Shown here piece after piece: positions 17,185 to 26,016 of a stretch of DNA of 64,000 nucleotides (positions within the stretch are counted from its first letter, which is position 1; each line of letters starts with the position of its first letter). Below the pieces are notes generated by a model. The model was not told the origin of the DNA. It did no database searches and saw only the letters and a program-made list of their open reading frames with translations. The translations under genes and the position numbers were made by a program. The stretch is from Rugamonas brunnea. GTDB lineage: Bacteria > Pseudomonadota > Gammaproteobacteria > Burkholderiales > Burkholderiaceae_D. The stretch lies in the NCBI RefSeq assembly GCF_014042345.1, contig NZ_JACEZT010000013.1, positions 62,001 through 126,000 on the forward strand. Reading direction: 5' to 3'.

Positions 17185-18672
17185 TCAACCGATCTGGATC
17201 CAGGTGGTCTTGAGCTCCGTGTACTTGTCGAACGCGTGCAGCGACTTGTCGCGGCCATTGCCGGACTGCTTGTAGCCGCCGAACGGCACGGTGATGTCGT
17301 CACCGTCGTACTGGTTCACGTGCACGGTGCCGGCCCGCAGCGCGCGCGCCGTCTGGATTGCCTTGCTCATGTTGGCCGTCCACACGGCCGCTTGCAGGCC
17401 ATACGGCGTGGCGTTGGCCTGGCGCACGGCGTCGTGGATGTCGGTGAAGCTCAGCACCGACAGCACGGGGCCGAAGATCTCCTCGCGGGCGATCTTCATG
17501 CTGCTGTCCACCTGGTCGAACAGCGTGGGCTCCACATAGAAGCCACCACTGGCCGTGCGCGCCTGCGCGCCGCCCGCCAGCAGTTTGGCGCCATCGGCCT
17601 TGCCGGCGTCGATGTAGCCGAGCACCGTCTTGAGCTGGGTGGCGTCGACGATGGCGCCCATCACGGTGGCCTCGTCCAGCGGATCACCCGGCTGGAAGTC
17701 GGGCACCATGGCCAGTGCTTTTTCGATGAAGCGGTCGCGGATCGATGCTTCCACGAACAGGCGCGACGGCGCGTTGCAGCTCTCGCCCTGGTTGAAGTAG
17801 ATGGAACCGATGGCCGAGGCCACGGCCGCATCGAGGTCCGGGCAGTCTGCGCAGACGATGTTGGCCGACTTGCCGCCCAACTCGGTCCAGGCGCGCTTCA
17901 GGTTGGACTGGCCGGCCATCTGCATGATCTGCTTGCCGATCTTGGTGGAGCCGGTGAAGCCGATGCAATCCACGTCCATGTGCAGCGCCAGCGCGGCGCC
18001 GGCCTCGTGGCCGTAACCGGGCAGCACGTTGAACACGCCGGCCGGGATGCCCGCCTCCAGCGCCAGTTCGGCCAGCCGCAGCGCCGTCAGCGGCGATTTC
18101 TCGGACGGCTTGAGCACCACGCTGTTACCTGCCGCCAGCGCCGGCGCGATCTTCCAGGCCGCCATGATCATCGGGTAGTTCCACGGCACGATGGCGGCCA
18201 CCACGCCCACCGCCTCGCGCGTGATCAGCGCCAGGCTGGAATCGGCCGTGGGCGCGATTTCGTCGTAGACCTTGTCGATCGCCTCGCCGTACCAGCGCAG
18301 GCAGTTGGCGGTGGCGCCCACGTCCACGCTCTGGCTGTACTTGATCGGTTTGCCCATGTCCAGCGTTTCGAGCAGGGCCAGTTCGGGGCCGTGCTGCTGC
18401 ACCAGGTCGGCGAACTTGATCAACACCCGCTTGCGCTGCGCGGGCGACTTGCCGGCCCAGCGCCGGTCCTCGAACGCGACGCGCGCGGCCGCCACGGCCA
18501 GGTCCACGTCGGCGCCGTCGCAGCGCGCCACCTGGCCCAGGTTGCGCCCATCCACGGGCGACAGGTTGTCGAAGCGTTGTTCCGATTTGGACCACACGCG
18601 CTGGCCGCCGATGAAGGCGCGGCCATCGATCTTGAGCGCGGCTGCGCGCTCATGCCACAAGGTGCTGCTCAT
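17185..18672 (-). CDS. puuC: gamma-glutamyl-gamma-aminobutyraldehyde dehydrogenase
   Basis: NAD(P)-dependent aldehyde dehydrogenase of 495 residues. It oxidises gamma-glutamyl-aminobutyraldehyde, the PuuB product, to gamma-glutamyl-GABA. Catalytic features are the general-base Glu in ELGGKSAN, the nucleophile Cys in FNQGESCNAPSRL, GFTGSTKIGK for the cofactor, and EEIFGPVLSVLSF. VPWNYPMIMAAWKIAPALA and the C-terminal PFGGYKQSGNGRDKS are hallmark segments. It starts 16 bases after the porin-like gene and is followed at 4 bases by puuB. Its role in the polyamine pathway is drawn from neighbours; the fold and chemistry are certain. Confidence 0.93.
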   Translation of the reverse strand: MSSTLWHERAAALKIDGRAFIGGQRVWSKSEQRFDNLSPVDGRNLGQVARCDGADVDLAVAAARVAFEDRRWAGKSPAQRKRVLIKFADLVQQHGPELALLETLDMGKPIKYSQSVDVGATANCLRWYGEAIDKVYDEIAPTADSSLALITREAVGVVAAIVPWNYPMIMAAWKIAPALAAGNSVVLKPSEKSPLTALRLAELALEAGIPAGVFNVLPGYGHEAGAALALHMDVDCIGFTGSTKIGKQIMQMAGQSNLKRAWTELGGKSANIVCADCPDLDAAVASAIGSIYFNQGESCNAPSRLFVEASIRDRFIEKALAMVPDFQPGDPLDEATVMGAIVDATQLKTVLGYIDAGKADGAKLLAGGAQARTASGGFYVEPTLFDQVDSSMKIAREEIFGPVLSVLSFTDIHDAVRQANATPYGLQAAVWTANMSKAIQTARALRAGTVHVNQYDGDDITVPFGGYKQSGNGRDKSLHAFDKYTELKTTWIQIG

Positions 18673-18688
18673 CTGTGTTCCTCCTGGC

Positions 18689-20161
18689 TTAGAAGCTGAT
18701 CAGCGTCGACACGCCGATCACATGGTTGTCGCGGCGGTACTGGTCGTCCGCGGTCTTGAACACGTTGCCGGTGGAACGGTCATAACGGTATTCGCCTTTC
18801 AGGTTCACCCCCGGCATCAAGGCATAGTTTAACCCCAGCGAGAGCGCCGAGCGGTTGGTGCCTTGCGTGGGGTCGGCCACCACCCAGTTGCTGCCGTCGA
18901 AGCTCATGCTGGAGCCGAAGCCGTTGCGGCCATCCGGGCAGTTCGCATCGGCGCCGGTGGCGTCCAGGCAGGTGCCGCCGTAGGTGGAACCGAACACGCC
19001 GCCGCCGTTACGCTTGTTGTTGATGTAGTCGTAGCGGGCGATCGCTTCCAGGCGCGGCGTGATCTTGTACGACACCAAGCCGGACAAGCCCCACCAGTGC
19101 ATGGCGTCGCCCGTGTAGCCGTTGTAGGCGGTGGCCTTCTGGCGGCCATAGCCGATCTGGCCCTGCGTGTTCCAGTCGCCGCGCGTGAAGTAGCCATCCA
19201 CCTCCATCAAATCCAGGCGGCCGAATTGGGTGTGGTCGTCGAAACCGGCGTGGATGCCGGAGAAGCCGAAACCGTTGAACTCTCCCTTGGCGTAATCGAC
19301 GCGGTAGAACAGGCCGGGCGCGTTGCGGCGCGCGACGTCGATCTTGGCGCTGTTGAGGTTACCGACGATGAACTTGGCGTCCCACTTGCCATCCAGGACC
19401 TCCATACCGGCGCCCGTGTAGAAGTTCGCAGCCGAGAAGTCAAACAGCAGGTTGTGGGTGATCAGCTTGTTCAGGTTGGACGGGATCATTTCGTAACCGG
19501 TCCAGTCGGGAAGCTGGCCGCCGATGAAGCGCGTGTTCAAATCGCCCAACGGCACAAGGAACGAGGCCTCGTGCACCAGGCTGCCGAAGTTGTAGCCGGC
19601 GCCCGCGCTCTTGCTCGGCATGAGCGTCATCTTCAGCTTGGTGCCGCCTTCCAGTTCCTTCTCGAAGTTCAGCATGCCACTGCCGAAGAAGGTGTTGTCG
19701 TAGCCGAAGGTCTCGCCGGAACCGTTGACCGAGCTGTTATTGTTGAAGAACATGAAGCTCGACGTCTTGGCGTTGCGGTTGTACAGGTAGGTCGGATCGA
19801 CGTAGCCGGAGATCTTGACGGACTTGAAGCCGTTCGCTTCCTGTGCGTCCTCCATGGCTTCCGTCTTGATGCGGATGCGGTTGAATTCGGCCACGTCGAC
19901 CGTGTTCTCGGCCGCCTTGCCAGCGCTGGCGGCAGCTTCGTCGGCCTTGCTGCTGGCTTGGGCCGCCTGCGCGCTGGCTTCCTTGGCCTGGTTGTTGGCC
20001 TGGACCGTCTGCGTGCTCACCTTTTCGATCATCGCTTCCAGCTGCTTCACATGGGCCTTGAGCGCCTCCAGTTCCGCCTTCAAGTCCTTGGTGCTTTCGG
20101 CCATGGCGACGGCCGGATAAGCGATGGCAATGGCGACGACGATTTTCTTCATCAAATGCAT
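18689..20161 (-). CDS. outer-membrane porin-like protein with N-terminal coiled coil (DUF3138-like)
   Basis: Protein of 490 residues. The start at 20161 has GGGGGAG 5 bases upstream. A signal peptide (MKKIVVAIAIAYPAVAMA) is followed by a heptad-patterned, Ala/Gln/Lys-rich coiled coil at about residues 25-85. After that comes a region full of alternating aromatic/polar strands (YVDPTYLYNR, TFGYDNTFFGSGMLNFE) and a C-terminal Phe (VIGVSTLISF), the pattern of a trimeric beta-barrel porin with a periplasmic coiled-coil neck. It resembles the DUF3138 family of Burkholderiales as I remember it. Placed between potI and puuC with short gaps, it is a candidate outer-membrane channel for polyamines. 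That function is inference. Confidence 0.75.
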   Translation of the reverse strand: MHLMKKIVVAIAIAYPAVAMAESTKDLKAELEALKAHVKQLEAMIEKVSTQTVQANNQAKEASAQAAQASSKADEAAASAGKAAENTVDVAEFNRIRIKTEAMEDAQEANGFKSVKISGYVDPTYLYNRNAKTSSFMFFNNNSSVNGSGETFGYDNTFFGSGMLNFEKELEGGTKLKMTLMPSKSAGAGYNFGSLVHEASFLVPLGDLNTRFIGGQLPDWTGYEMIPSNLNKLITHNLLFDFSAANFYTGAGMEVLDGKWDAKFIVGNLNSAKIDVARRNAPGLFYRVDYAKGEFNGFGFSGIHAGFDDHTQFGRLDLMEVDGYFTRGDWNTQGQIGYGRQKATAYNGYTGDAMHWWGLSGLVSYKITPRLEAIARYDYINNKRNGGGVFGSTYGGTCLDATGADANCPDGRNGFGSSMSFDGSNWVVADPTQGTNRSALSLGLNYALMPGVNLKGEYRYDRSTGNVFKTADDQYRRDNHVIGVSTLISF

Positions 20162-20205
20162 GACTACTCCCCCTTGTTATCGGTTGTTATCGGTTGTGTT
20201 GGCGA

Positions 20206-21057
20206 CTACTCGTTATCTGCCTTGAAGGCAGCGGAAATCTGTTTCTGGCGCAGGCGTTCGGCGCGTGCCATCCAGAGGCTGGACGCGACCACGGCCACCG
20301 ACACCACCAGGATGGTCAGCGCCGCCACGGCGTTCACACGCGGATCGAGGCCCAGGCGGGCGCGCGAGAAGATCACGATTGGCATGGTCGAGGAGCCGGG
20401 GCCGGACAGGAAGGCCGACAGCACCACGTCATCGAGCGACAGCGTGAACGTGAGCAGCCACGCCGATCCCAGCGCCTGCGTGATGTTGGGCAGCGTGACG
20501 AGGAAGAACACCTGGTGCGGCTTGCAGCCCAGGTCCATGGCCGCCTCCTCCAGCGACTTGCTCATCTCCTGCAGGCGCGACTGCACCACCACGGCCGCGT
20601 AGGCCATGCCCAGCAGGGTGTGGCCCAGCCAGATCGTCATCAGCCCCCGCTCAGGGAAGCCAAACATCTTCTGTACAGACACCAGCATCAACAGCAGCGA
20701 CAGGCCGATGATCACTTCCGGCATCACCAGCGGCGCGCTGACCATGCCCGTGAACAGCGTGCGGCCGTGGAAGCGCTGGTAGCGATTCATCACGAACGCG
20801 GCAAAGGTGCCGAGGATGACGGAGGCGAACGCCGTCAGCACGGCGATGCGCAGCGACAGGCCGAAGCCCGAGATGATCTCCGTGTCGTTCATCAATTCGC
20901 CGTACCACTTGGTGGAGAAACCGCTCCACACCATGTCCTGGCGCGAGCTGTTAAACGAGAACACCACCAGCACCACGATGGGCAGGTACAGGAACACATA
21001 GCCCAGCGACAGCCAGCCGCGCCCGAACCAGCGTTGGATAAAATTCTGTCCGTTCAT
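20206..21057 (-). CDS. potI: putrescine ABC transporter permease PotI, copy 1
   Basis: Inner-membrane permease of 283 residues, one half of the PotH/PotI channel for putrescine import. About six hydrophobic segments are seen (LGYVFLYLPIVVLVVFSF, VLTAFASVILGTFAAFVM and others) and the EAA loop that docks with the ATPase reads EEAAMDLGCKPHQVFFLVTLP. Its ATG overlaps the potH stop by 4 bases (21054-21057). Residues 1-266 are identical to the second copy at 32964-33809; only the last 15 or so differ. It is followed at 44 bases by the porin-like gene. Confidence 0.95.
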   Translation of the reverse strand: MNGQNFIQRWFGRGWLSLGYVFLYLPIVVLVVFSFNSSRQDMVWSGFSTKWYGELMNDTEIISGFGLSLRIAVLTAFASVILGTFAAFVMNRYQRFHGRTLFTGMVSAPLVMPEVIIGLSLLLMLVSVQKMFGFPERGLMTIWLGHTLLGMAYAAVVVQSRLQEMSKSLEEAAMDLGCKPHQVFFLVTLPNITQALGSAWLLTFTLSLDDVVLSAFLSGPGSSTMPIVIFSRARLGLDPRVNAVAALTILVVSVAVVASSLWMARAERLRQKQISAAFKADNE

Positions 21058-21930
21058 GCGCGCCCCGCCATCTGTTGTTCCGCCTTGTACTTGTTGAAGA
21101 TCGCCATCGGCACCAGGATCAGCAGGATCACCACCACCGTCACCGACGAGGCCATCGGCCAGTCGTTATTGGTGAAGAATTCGTCCCACAGCACGTGGCC
21201 GATCATCAGCGTCTCGGGACCGCCCAGCAGTTCCGGAATCACGTACTCGCCCACGGCCGGAATGAACACCAGCATGGAGCCGGCGATAATGCCGGACTTC
21301 GACAGCGGCACCGTGATGCGCCAGAAGGTTTGCATGGGCGTGGCGCCCAGGTCGGCCGCCGCTTCCAGGAAGCGCACATCCATCTTCACCAGGTTGGCGT
21401 ACAGCGGCAGGATCATGAACGGCAGATAGGCGTACACCATGCCGATGATGAGCGAGAACTGGGTGTTCATCAGGTGCAGCGGTTCCGTGATGGCGCCCAC
21501 GCTGATCAGGAAGTGGTTGAGGATGCCGTTGTTGGCCAGGATGCCCTTCCACGCGTAGATGCGCAGCAGGAAGGAGGTCCAGAACGGCAGCATCACCATC
21601 ATCATCAGCACCGGCCGCACGGTCGGCTTGGCGCGCGCCATGAAGTAGGCGAACGGGTAGCCGATCAGCAGGCACAGGGCCGTAGTGATGGCGGCGAACT
21701 TGATCGAGCTCAGATAGGTCAGGCTGTACAAGTCGTCCTGCGCGATGAACAGGTAGTTCGACACCTTGACCTTGAAGGTGACGATGCCGTCCACCAGCGT
21801 CATCAGGGTGCCGAACGGGTTGGCCGCATCGGGCTCCGTGAAGCTGATGCGCATCACGATCAGGAACGGCACCAGGAAGGCGCACACCAGCCAGAAGAAC
21901 GGCACGGCGATCACCAGCCGGCGGCCCGTG
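20260..21930 (-). repeat. near-identical potH-potI block, copy 1
   Basis: The DNA from the end of conserved potI (20260) through most of potH matches 33012-34682 almost base for base, synonymous sites included, in the same orientation and about 12.75 kb away. The right boundary is approximate. Shorter identical runs also occur in potG, for example around 22440-22680 against 35203-35443. Confidence 0.85.
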
Positions 21931-21974
21931 ATCCAGCGCAGCGTGAGCGCGTGGGTGAGTGTGGAGGTTCTCAT
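21054..21974 (-). CDS. potH: putrescine ABC transporter permease PotH, copy 1
   Basis: Permease subunit of 306 residues. Membrane segments include LVIAVPFFWLVCAFLVPFLI near the N-terminus, FAAITTALCLLIGYPFAYFM and LMMMVMLPFWTSFLLRIYAW. The EAA loop is LEAAADLGATPMQTFWRITVP. It pairs with PotI and with the PotG ATPase, whose stop is 9 bases upstream. Apart from a different first ~12 residues and a handful of substitutions between residues 50 and 100, it is identical to the copy at 33806-34732, evidence of recent duplication or gene conversion. Confidence 0.95.
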   Translation of the reverse strand: MRTSTLTHALTLRWITGRRLVIAVPFFWLVCAFLVPFLIVMRISFTEPDAANPFGTLMTLVDGIVTFKVKVSNYLFIAQDDLYSLTYLSSIKFAAITTALCLLIGYPFAYFMARAKPTVRPVLMMMVMLPFWTSFLLRIYAWKGILANNGILNHFLISVGAITEPLHLMNTQFSLIIGMVYAYLPFMILPLYANLVKMDVRFLEAAADLGATPMQTFWRITVPLSKSGIIAGSMLVFIPAVGEYVIPELLGGPETLMIGHVLWDEFFTNNDWPMASSVTVVVILLILVPMAIFNKYKAEQQMAGRA

Positions 21975-21983
21975 GGCGGCTCC

Positions 21984-23132
21984 TTAGCTGGTCAGCGCCA
22001 CGATGTCGGCGCCATCCCACCACGCGTGCACGCGCTGGTCGCGTTGCAAATGGCTGCTGTCGTGGCGGGCCGCGTTGGTGCGCGACACCTTGAGCAGCAT
22101 GCCGCTGTCGAGCTTCACGTGGTAGTGGGTGTCGTTGCCGAAGTAGGCCATGGCCGTGATGGTGCCCTGCACGCAGTTGAAGCCATGCTCGTTGGCGTGC
22201 GCACGCTGCTCTCCGGTGGGCGCTTCCGATTGCAGGCAGATCTTCTCCGGCCGCACGGCTACCGACACGTCCATCCCCTTGGTGCCGGTGATGCCGTGGT
22301 TGATGTAGTGCCGGCCCTCGGGCGAATCGACCACCACGTGGTCCGGCTCGTCGACCACCACATTGCCGTTGAACAGATTGACGCTGCCGATGAAGTCGGC
22401 CACGAAGCGGCAGTTGGGGGTCTCGTAGATCTCGCCCGGCTTGCCCACCTGGAGGATGCGGCCCTCGCTCATGACGGCGATGCGGGTGGCCATGCTCATG
22501 GCTTCGTCCTGGTCGTGGGTCACCATCACGCAGGTCACGCCGACCTGCTCGATGATGTTGACCAGTTCCATCTGGGTGCGCTCGCGCAGTTTCTTGTCCA
22601 GCGCGCCGAGCGGTTCATCCAGCAGCAGCAACTGCGGACGCTTGGCCAGGCTGCGCGCCAGCGCCACGCGCTGCTGCTGGCCGCCCGACAGCTGGTGCGG
22701 TTTGCGGCGGCCGTAGGCCTTGAGCTGGACCAGGGCCAGCATCTGCTCCACGCGGGCCGCCACTTCTTCGGCCGGCAGGCCGTCGCGGCGCAGGCCGAAG
22801 GCGATGTTGTCCCACACGGACAGGTGCGGGAACAGCGCGTACGACTGGAACATCATGTTGATCGGACGCTGGTACGGCGGCACGCTGACGATGTCCTGCC
22901 CGGCCAGCGTGATCTGGCCTTCGGTCGGCGTTTCGAAGCCGGCCAGCATGCGCAGCAAGGTGGACTTGCCGCAGCCAGAGCTGCCCAGCAGGGCGAAGAT
23001 TTCGCCCTTGTTGATGGTGACGGAAATATCGTCCACCGCGCGCACCCCGTCGAACGATTTGACGAGGTTACGGATGAACAGGAACGGCTGGCCGGCGTCG
23101 ACCGCCGGCTTGGCGGATGGTGCTGGATTCAT
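21984..23132 (-). CDS. potG: putrescine ABC transporter ATP-binding protein PotG, copy 1
   Basis: ATPase of 382 residues that drives putrescine uptake. The start at 23132 (MNPAPSAK) gives the same length as the second copy; an in-frame extension to 23204 has no support. Walker A is GSSGCGKST, the signature is LSGGQQQRVALARSLA, Walker B is LLLLDEPLGALDKK, and the switch His lies in MVTHDQDEAMS. The C-terminal ~120 residues form the OB-fold regulatory domain (TOBE) of the PotA/PotG group. It is preceded by potF with a hairpin between (23175-23196). Confidence 0.95.
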   Translation of the reverse strand: MNPAPSAKPAVDAGQPFLFIRNLVKSFDGVRAVDDISVTINKGEIFALLGSSGCGKSTLLRMLAGFETPTEGQITLAGQDIVSVPPYQRPINMMFQSYALFPHLSVWDNIAFGLRRDGLPAEEVAARVEQMLALVQLKAYGRRKPHQLSGGQQQRVALARSLAKRPQLLLLDEPLGALDKKLRERTQMELVNIIEQVGVTCVMVTHDQDEAMSMATRIAVMSEGRILQVGKPGEIYETPNCRFVADFIGSVNLFNGNVVVDEPDHVVVDSPEGRHYINHGITGTKGMDVSVAVRPEKICLQSEAPTGEQRAHANEHGFNCVQGTITAMAYFGNDTHYHVKLDSGMLLKVSRTNAARHDSSHLQRDQRVHAWWDGADIVALTS

Positions 23133-23174
23133 GATTGCACAGTCAAAGTAAAGTGAAACGGACATGCGGCGGCC

Positions 23175-23196
23175 ACACCCGGCGCCTGCCGGGCGT
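23175..23196 (-). other. intercistronic hairpin between potF and potG
   Basis: ACACCCGGC (23175-23183) and GCCGGGCGT (23188-23196) form a 9-bp stem, one pair being G-T, with a 4-base loop. It lies in the 84-base gap after the potF stop, without a U-run on the coding strand. Such hairpins often protect the binding-protein mRNA and raise its level over the permease genes. Confidence 0.6.
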
Positions 23197-23216
23197 GAAA
23201 ACACACGTTTTTTTCC

Positions 23217-24392
23217 TTACAGTCCGGTTTTGAACTTGGTGTAGACGCGGGTCATGATGCGTCGGATGTCGGAGCTGTACGGCTCGGGGACGGTCATGCG
23301 CTTCTTGTCTTCGTCGGACAGGTACACCGTCTTGTTTTCGGCGATGTCCTTCTTGACGTATTTGACGGCGGCGGCGTTCGGGTTGGCGTAGAAGACTTTG
23401 TTGGTCAGGCTGGCGTGGACTTCAGGACGCATGATGTAGTTCATCCACATCAGCGCATTGTTGGGGTGCGGCGCGTCGGCCGGGATGGCCATGGTGTCGA
23501 ACAGGAGGGTGGCCGTGGTCTTAGGGATCAGGGCTTCGATATGGTTGCCGTTCTTGGCGTCGATGGCGCGCTGGCGCGCGATGTTGATGTCGCCCGACCA
23601 GCCCAGCGCCAGGCACAGCGAGCCGTTGGCCATGTCGTTGATGTAGCCGGAGGAGCTGAACAGGGTTACGTAGGGACGGATGGAGTTGAGCAGGCGGCCC
23701 GCGTCCTGGTAGTCGGAGCTGTTCTTGGAGAAGGCCGGCTTGCCCAGGTATTGCAAGGCCGGCGGCAGGATTTCAGAGGGCGAATCGAGCACGGACACGC
23801 CGCACGATTTGAGCTTGGAGACATACTTGGGATCGAAGATCAGGTCCCATGCGTTTTCCGGCATCGGGGTGCTGCCCAGCGCGGCCTTGACCTTGTCCAC
23901 GTTGATGCCCAGCGTGGTGTAACCCCACAGCCAGATCACCAGGTGCTTGTTGCCGGGATCGAGATTGCGGCCGATCAGCGACTGCAGTTGCGGGTCCATG
24001 TTGGCCAGGTTGGGCAGCTTGCTCTTGTCCAGTTCCTTGAGCAGGCCGCCGTCGATCTGCAGGCGCGCCCAGTTCGACGATGGGACCACGATGTCGTAGC
24101 CCGTCTTGCCGGCCGTGAGCTTGGCGTGCAGGACTTCGTTACTGTCGAACAGGTCGTAACGGACCTTGATGCCGGTTTCCTTCTCGAAGTTCTTGATGGT
24201 GTCGTCGGCGATGTAGTCCGACCAGTTGTAGATGTTGAGGACCTTCTCCTCCTCCGCCATGGCCGGCGTGGCCACGGCCGCCGCCACGGCCGTGGCGGCG
24301 AACATACAGGACAGGCCGCGCGCGAGGTTATGCTTCAGGCGCTTAATATGCTTGAGGTGCTTCAGGTGCTGGGCTGGTGCTGGCATCATCAT
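23217..24392 (-). CDS. potF: putrescine-binding periplasmic protein PotF
   Basis: Periplasmic binding protein of 391 residues that captures putrescine-type amines for PotGHI. It starts with three ATG codons behind GGGAGAGAAGA. The signal peptide has an odd basic repeat (HLKHLKHIKRLKHN) before its hydrophobic core, with cleavage expected after ATPAMA. The mature protein begins EEEKVLNIYNWSDYI, the classic PotD/PotF opening, and contains YDIVVPSSNWARLQIDGG, WLWGYTTLGIN and LALGWSGDINIARQRA, the amine-site region. It is the only polyamine-binding protein in the window, so it may also feed the second permease set at 32964-35895. Confidence 0.95.
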   Translation of the reverse strand: MMMPAPAQHLKHLKHIKRLKHNLARGLSCMFAATAVAAAVATPAMAEEEKVLNIYNWSDYIADDTIKNFEKETGIKVRYDLFDSNEVLHAKLTAGKTGYDIVVPSSNWARLQIDGGLLKELDKSKLPNLANMDPQLQSLIGRNLDPGNKHLVIWLWGYTTLGINVDKVKAALGSTPMPENAWDLIFDPKYVSKLKSCGVSVLDSPSEILPPALQYLGKPAFSKNSSDYQDAGRLLNSIRPYVTLFSSSGYINDMANGSLCLALGWSGDINIARQRAIDAKNGNHIEALIPKTTATLLFDTMAIPADAPHPNNALMWMNYIMRPEVHASLTNKVFYANPNAAAVKYVKKDIAENKTVYLSDEDKKRMTVPEPYSSDIRRIMTRVYTKFKTGL

Positions 24393-24471
24393 TCTTCTCT
24401 CCCGATCTTTTTACAGTTGGATTGCGTCTCGTGTGACTGCTCTTGTGTGATAGGTTGTCGTACCCAGGTGC

Positions 24472-25926
24472 TTATACCCAGCCGCGCTGCTTGATATCCT
24501 CATACGTCAGGTCGAGGCAGTGGCGGATCAGCGCCACCATTTCGTCGATCTGCGCACGCGTCATCACCAGCGGCGGCGCGATGATCATGCGGTCGCCCAC
24601 GGCGCGCATGATCATGCCGTTGTTGAACATGTAGCCGCGGCACACCATGCCGACGCTGAGCGCCTCATCGAACGCCACGTTCTCGTGCACGGTCGCGCCC
24701 TTGCTGCGCACCAGGTTCAGGCCCGCAACGAAGCCGCAGCTGCTGGTGTAGCCCACCAGCGGATGGTCGCCCAGCGTGGCGAAGCGCTCTTTCAGGTAAG
24801 GTCCGGTGTCCTCGCCCACGCGCTGCACCAGCTGCTCGGCCTCGATGATGCGGATGTTCTCCAGCGCGGCGGCGCACGCCACCGGGTGGCCCGAGTAGGT
24901 GAAGCCGTGGTTGAAATCGCCGCCCTTCTCGATCAGCACATTGGCCACGCGGTCGCCCACCAACACGCCGCCCAGCGGCACGTAGCCGGAGGTAACGCCC
25001 TTGGCGAAGGTGATCAGGTCAGGACGGATGCCGAACAGCTCGGAGGCGAACCATTTGCCCAGCCGGCCGAAGCCGCAGATCACTTCATCGGCGATCAGCA
25101 GGATGCCGTACTTGTCGCAAATGCGCTGGATTTCGGGCCAGTAGGTGGCCGGCGGGATGATCACGCCGCCGGCGCCCTGCACCGGCTCGCCGATGAAGGC
25201 AGCCACCTTGTCGGCGCCCACTTCCAGGATCTTGTCCTCCAGCCAGGAGGCGGCCTTGATGCCGAATTCGTCCTCGGTCATGCCCTGGCCCGCTTCCAGG
25301 TAGTTGGGCTGGCCGATGTGGACCACGCCCGGAATCGGCAGGCCGCCTTGTGCATGCATGCCGTCCATGCCGCCCAGCGAGGCGCCGGCCATGGTGCTGC
25401 CGTGGTAAGCGTTGTGGCGGCTGATGATGGTGTGGCGCTCGGGCTGGCCCATCAAGTCCCAGTAGCGGCGCACCATGCGCACGTTGGTGTCGTTGCCTTC
25501 CGAGCCGGAGCCCGTGAAGAACACGTGCTGGAAGCCGGGCGGCGCGATCTCGGCCAGCTTGGTGGCCAGCTGCACGGCCGGCACGTTGGTGGTGTTGAAG
25601 AAGCTGTTATAGAACGGCAGCGTCTCCATCTGGCGGTACACGGCTTCCGAGATGCTGGTGCGGCCATAGCCGACGTTGACGCACCACAGGCCGGACATGC
25701 CGTCCAACACCTTCTTGCCCTGCGAGTCCCACAGGTAGATGCCCTCGCCGCGCACCATCACGCGGGCGCCGTTTTCGTTGAGCTGCTTGAAGTCGGTGAA
25801 CGGGTGCAGGTAGTGGGCCGAGTCCATTTTCTGGATCGCCGCCGTGTCGTACAGTTCGTTGCGGGTGGCGGCCGATTTCACCGATGCCACCAGTGCGGCG
25901 CTGGGCGCCAGGGGATTTGAAGACAT
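24472..25926 (-). CDS. putrescine/polyamine aminotransferase (class III, SpuC-like)
   Basis: PLP aminotransferase of 484 residues that by family moves the amino group of putrescine or a related omega-amine to pyruvate. The start at 25926 (MSSNPLAP) follows an AGGGAT stretch. Features are LDGMSGLWCVNVGYGR, FTGSGSEGNDTNVRMVRRYW for phosphate binding, HGSTMAGASLGGM, the PLP Asp in LLIADEVICGFGRLG and the Schiff-base Lys in LITFAKGVTSGYVPLGG. Its presence with puuABCD offers a second, transaminase route from putrescine to GABA. It lies 79 bases ahead of potF and 90 bases behind the second ligase. Confidence 0.9.
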   Translation of the reverse strand: MSSNPLAPSAALVASVKSAATRNELYDTAAIQKMDSAHYLHPFTDFKQLNENGARVMVRGEGIYLWDSQGKKVLDGMSGLWCVNVGYGRTSISEAVYRQMETLPFYNSFFNTTNVPAVQLATKLAEIAPPGFQHVFFTGSGSEGNDTNVRMVRRYWDLMGQPERHTIISRHNAYHGSTMAGASLGGMDGMHAQGGLPIPGVVHIGQPNYLEAGQGMTEDEFGIKAASWLEDKILEVGADKVAAFIGEPVQGAGGVIIPPATYWPEIQRICDKYGILLIADEVICGFGRLGKWFASELFGIRPDLITFAKGVTSGYVPLGGVLVGDRVANVLIEKGGDFNHGFTYSGHPVACAAALENIRIIEAEQLVQRVGEDTGPYLKERFATLGDHPLVGYTSSCGFVAGLNLVRSKGATVHENVAFDEALSVGMVCRGYMFNNGMIMRAVGDRMIIAPPLVMTRAQIDEMVALIRHCLDLTYEDIKQRGWV

Positions 25927-26016
25927 GATGATCCCTATCTCAATGAGGTTGAATGAGAGTGTTTGTCGTACGGCCGTGTTCCGCACGGCCGCGTACTGCT
26001 GGTAGTGGGAGAGCGC

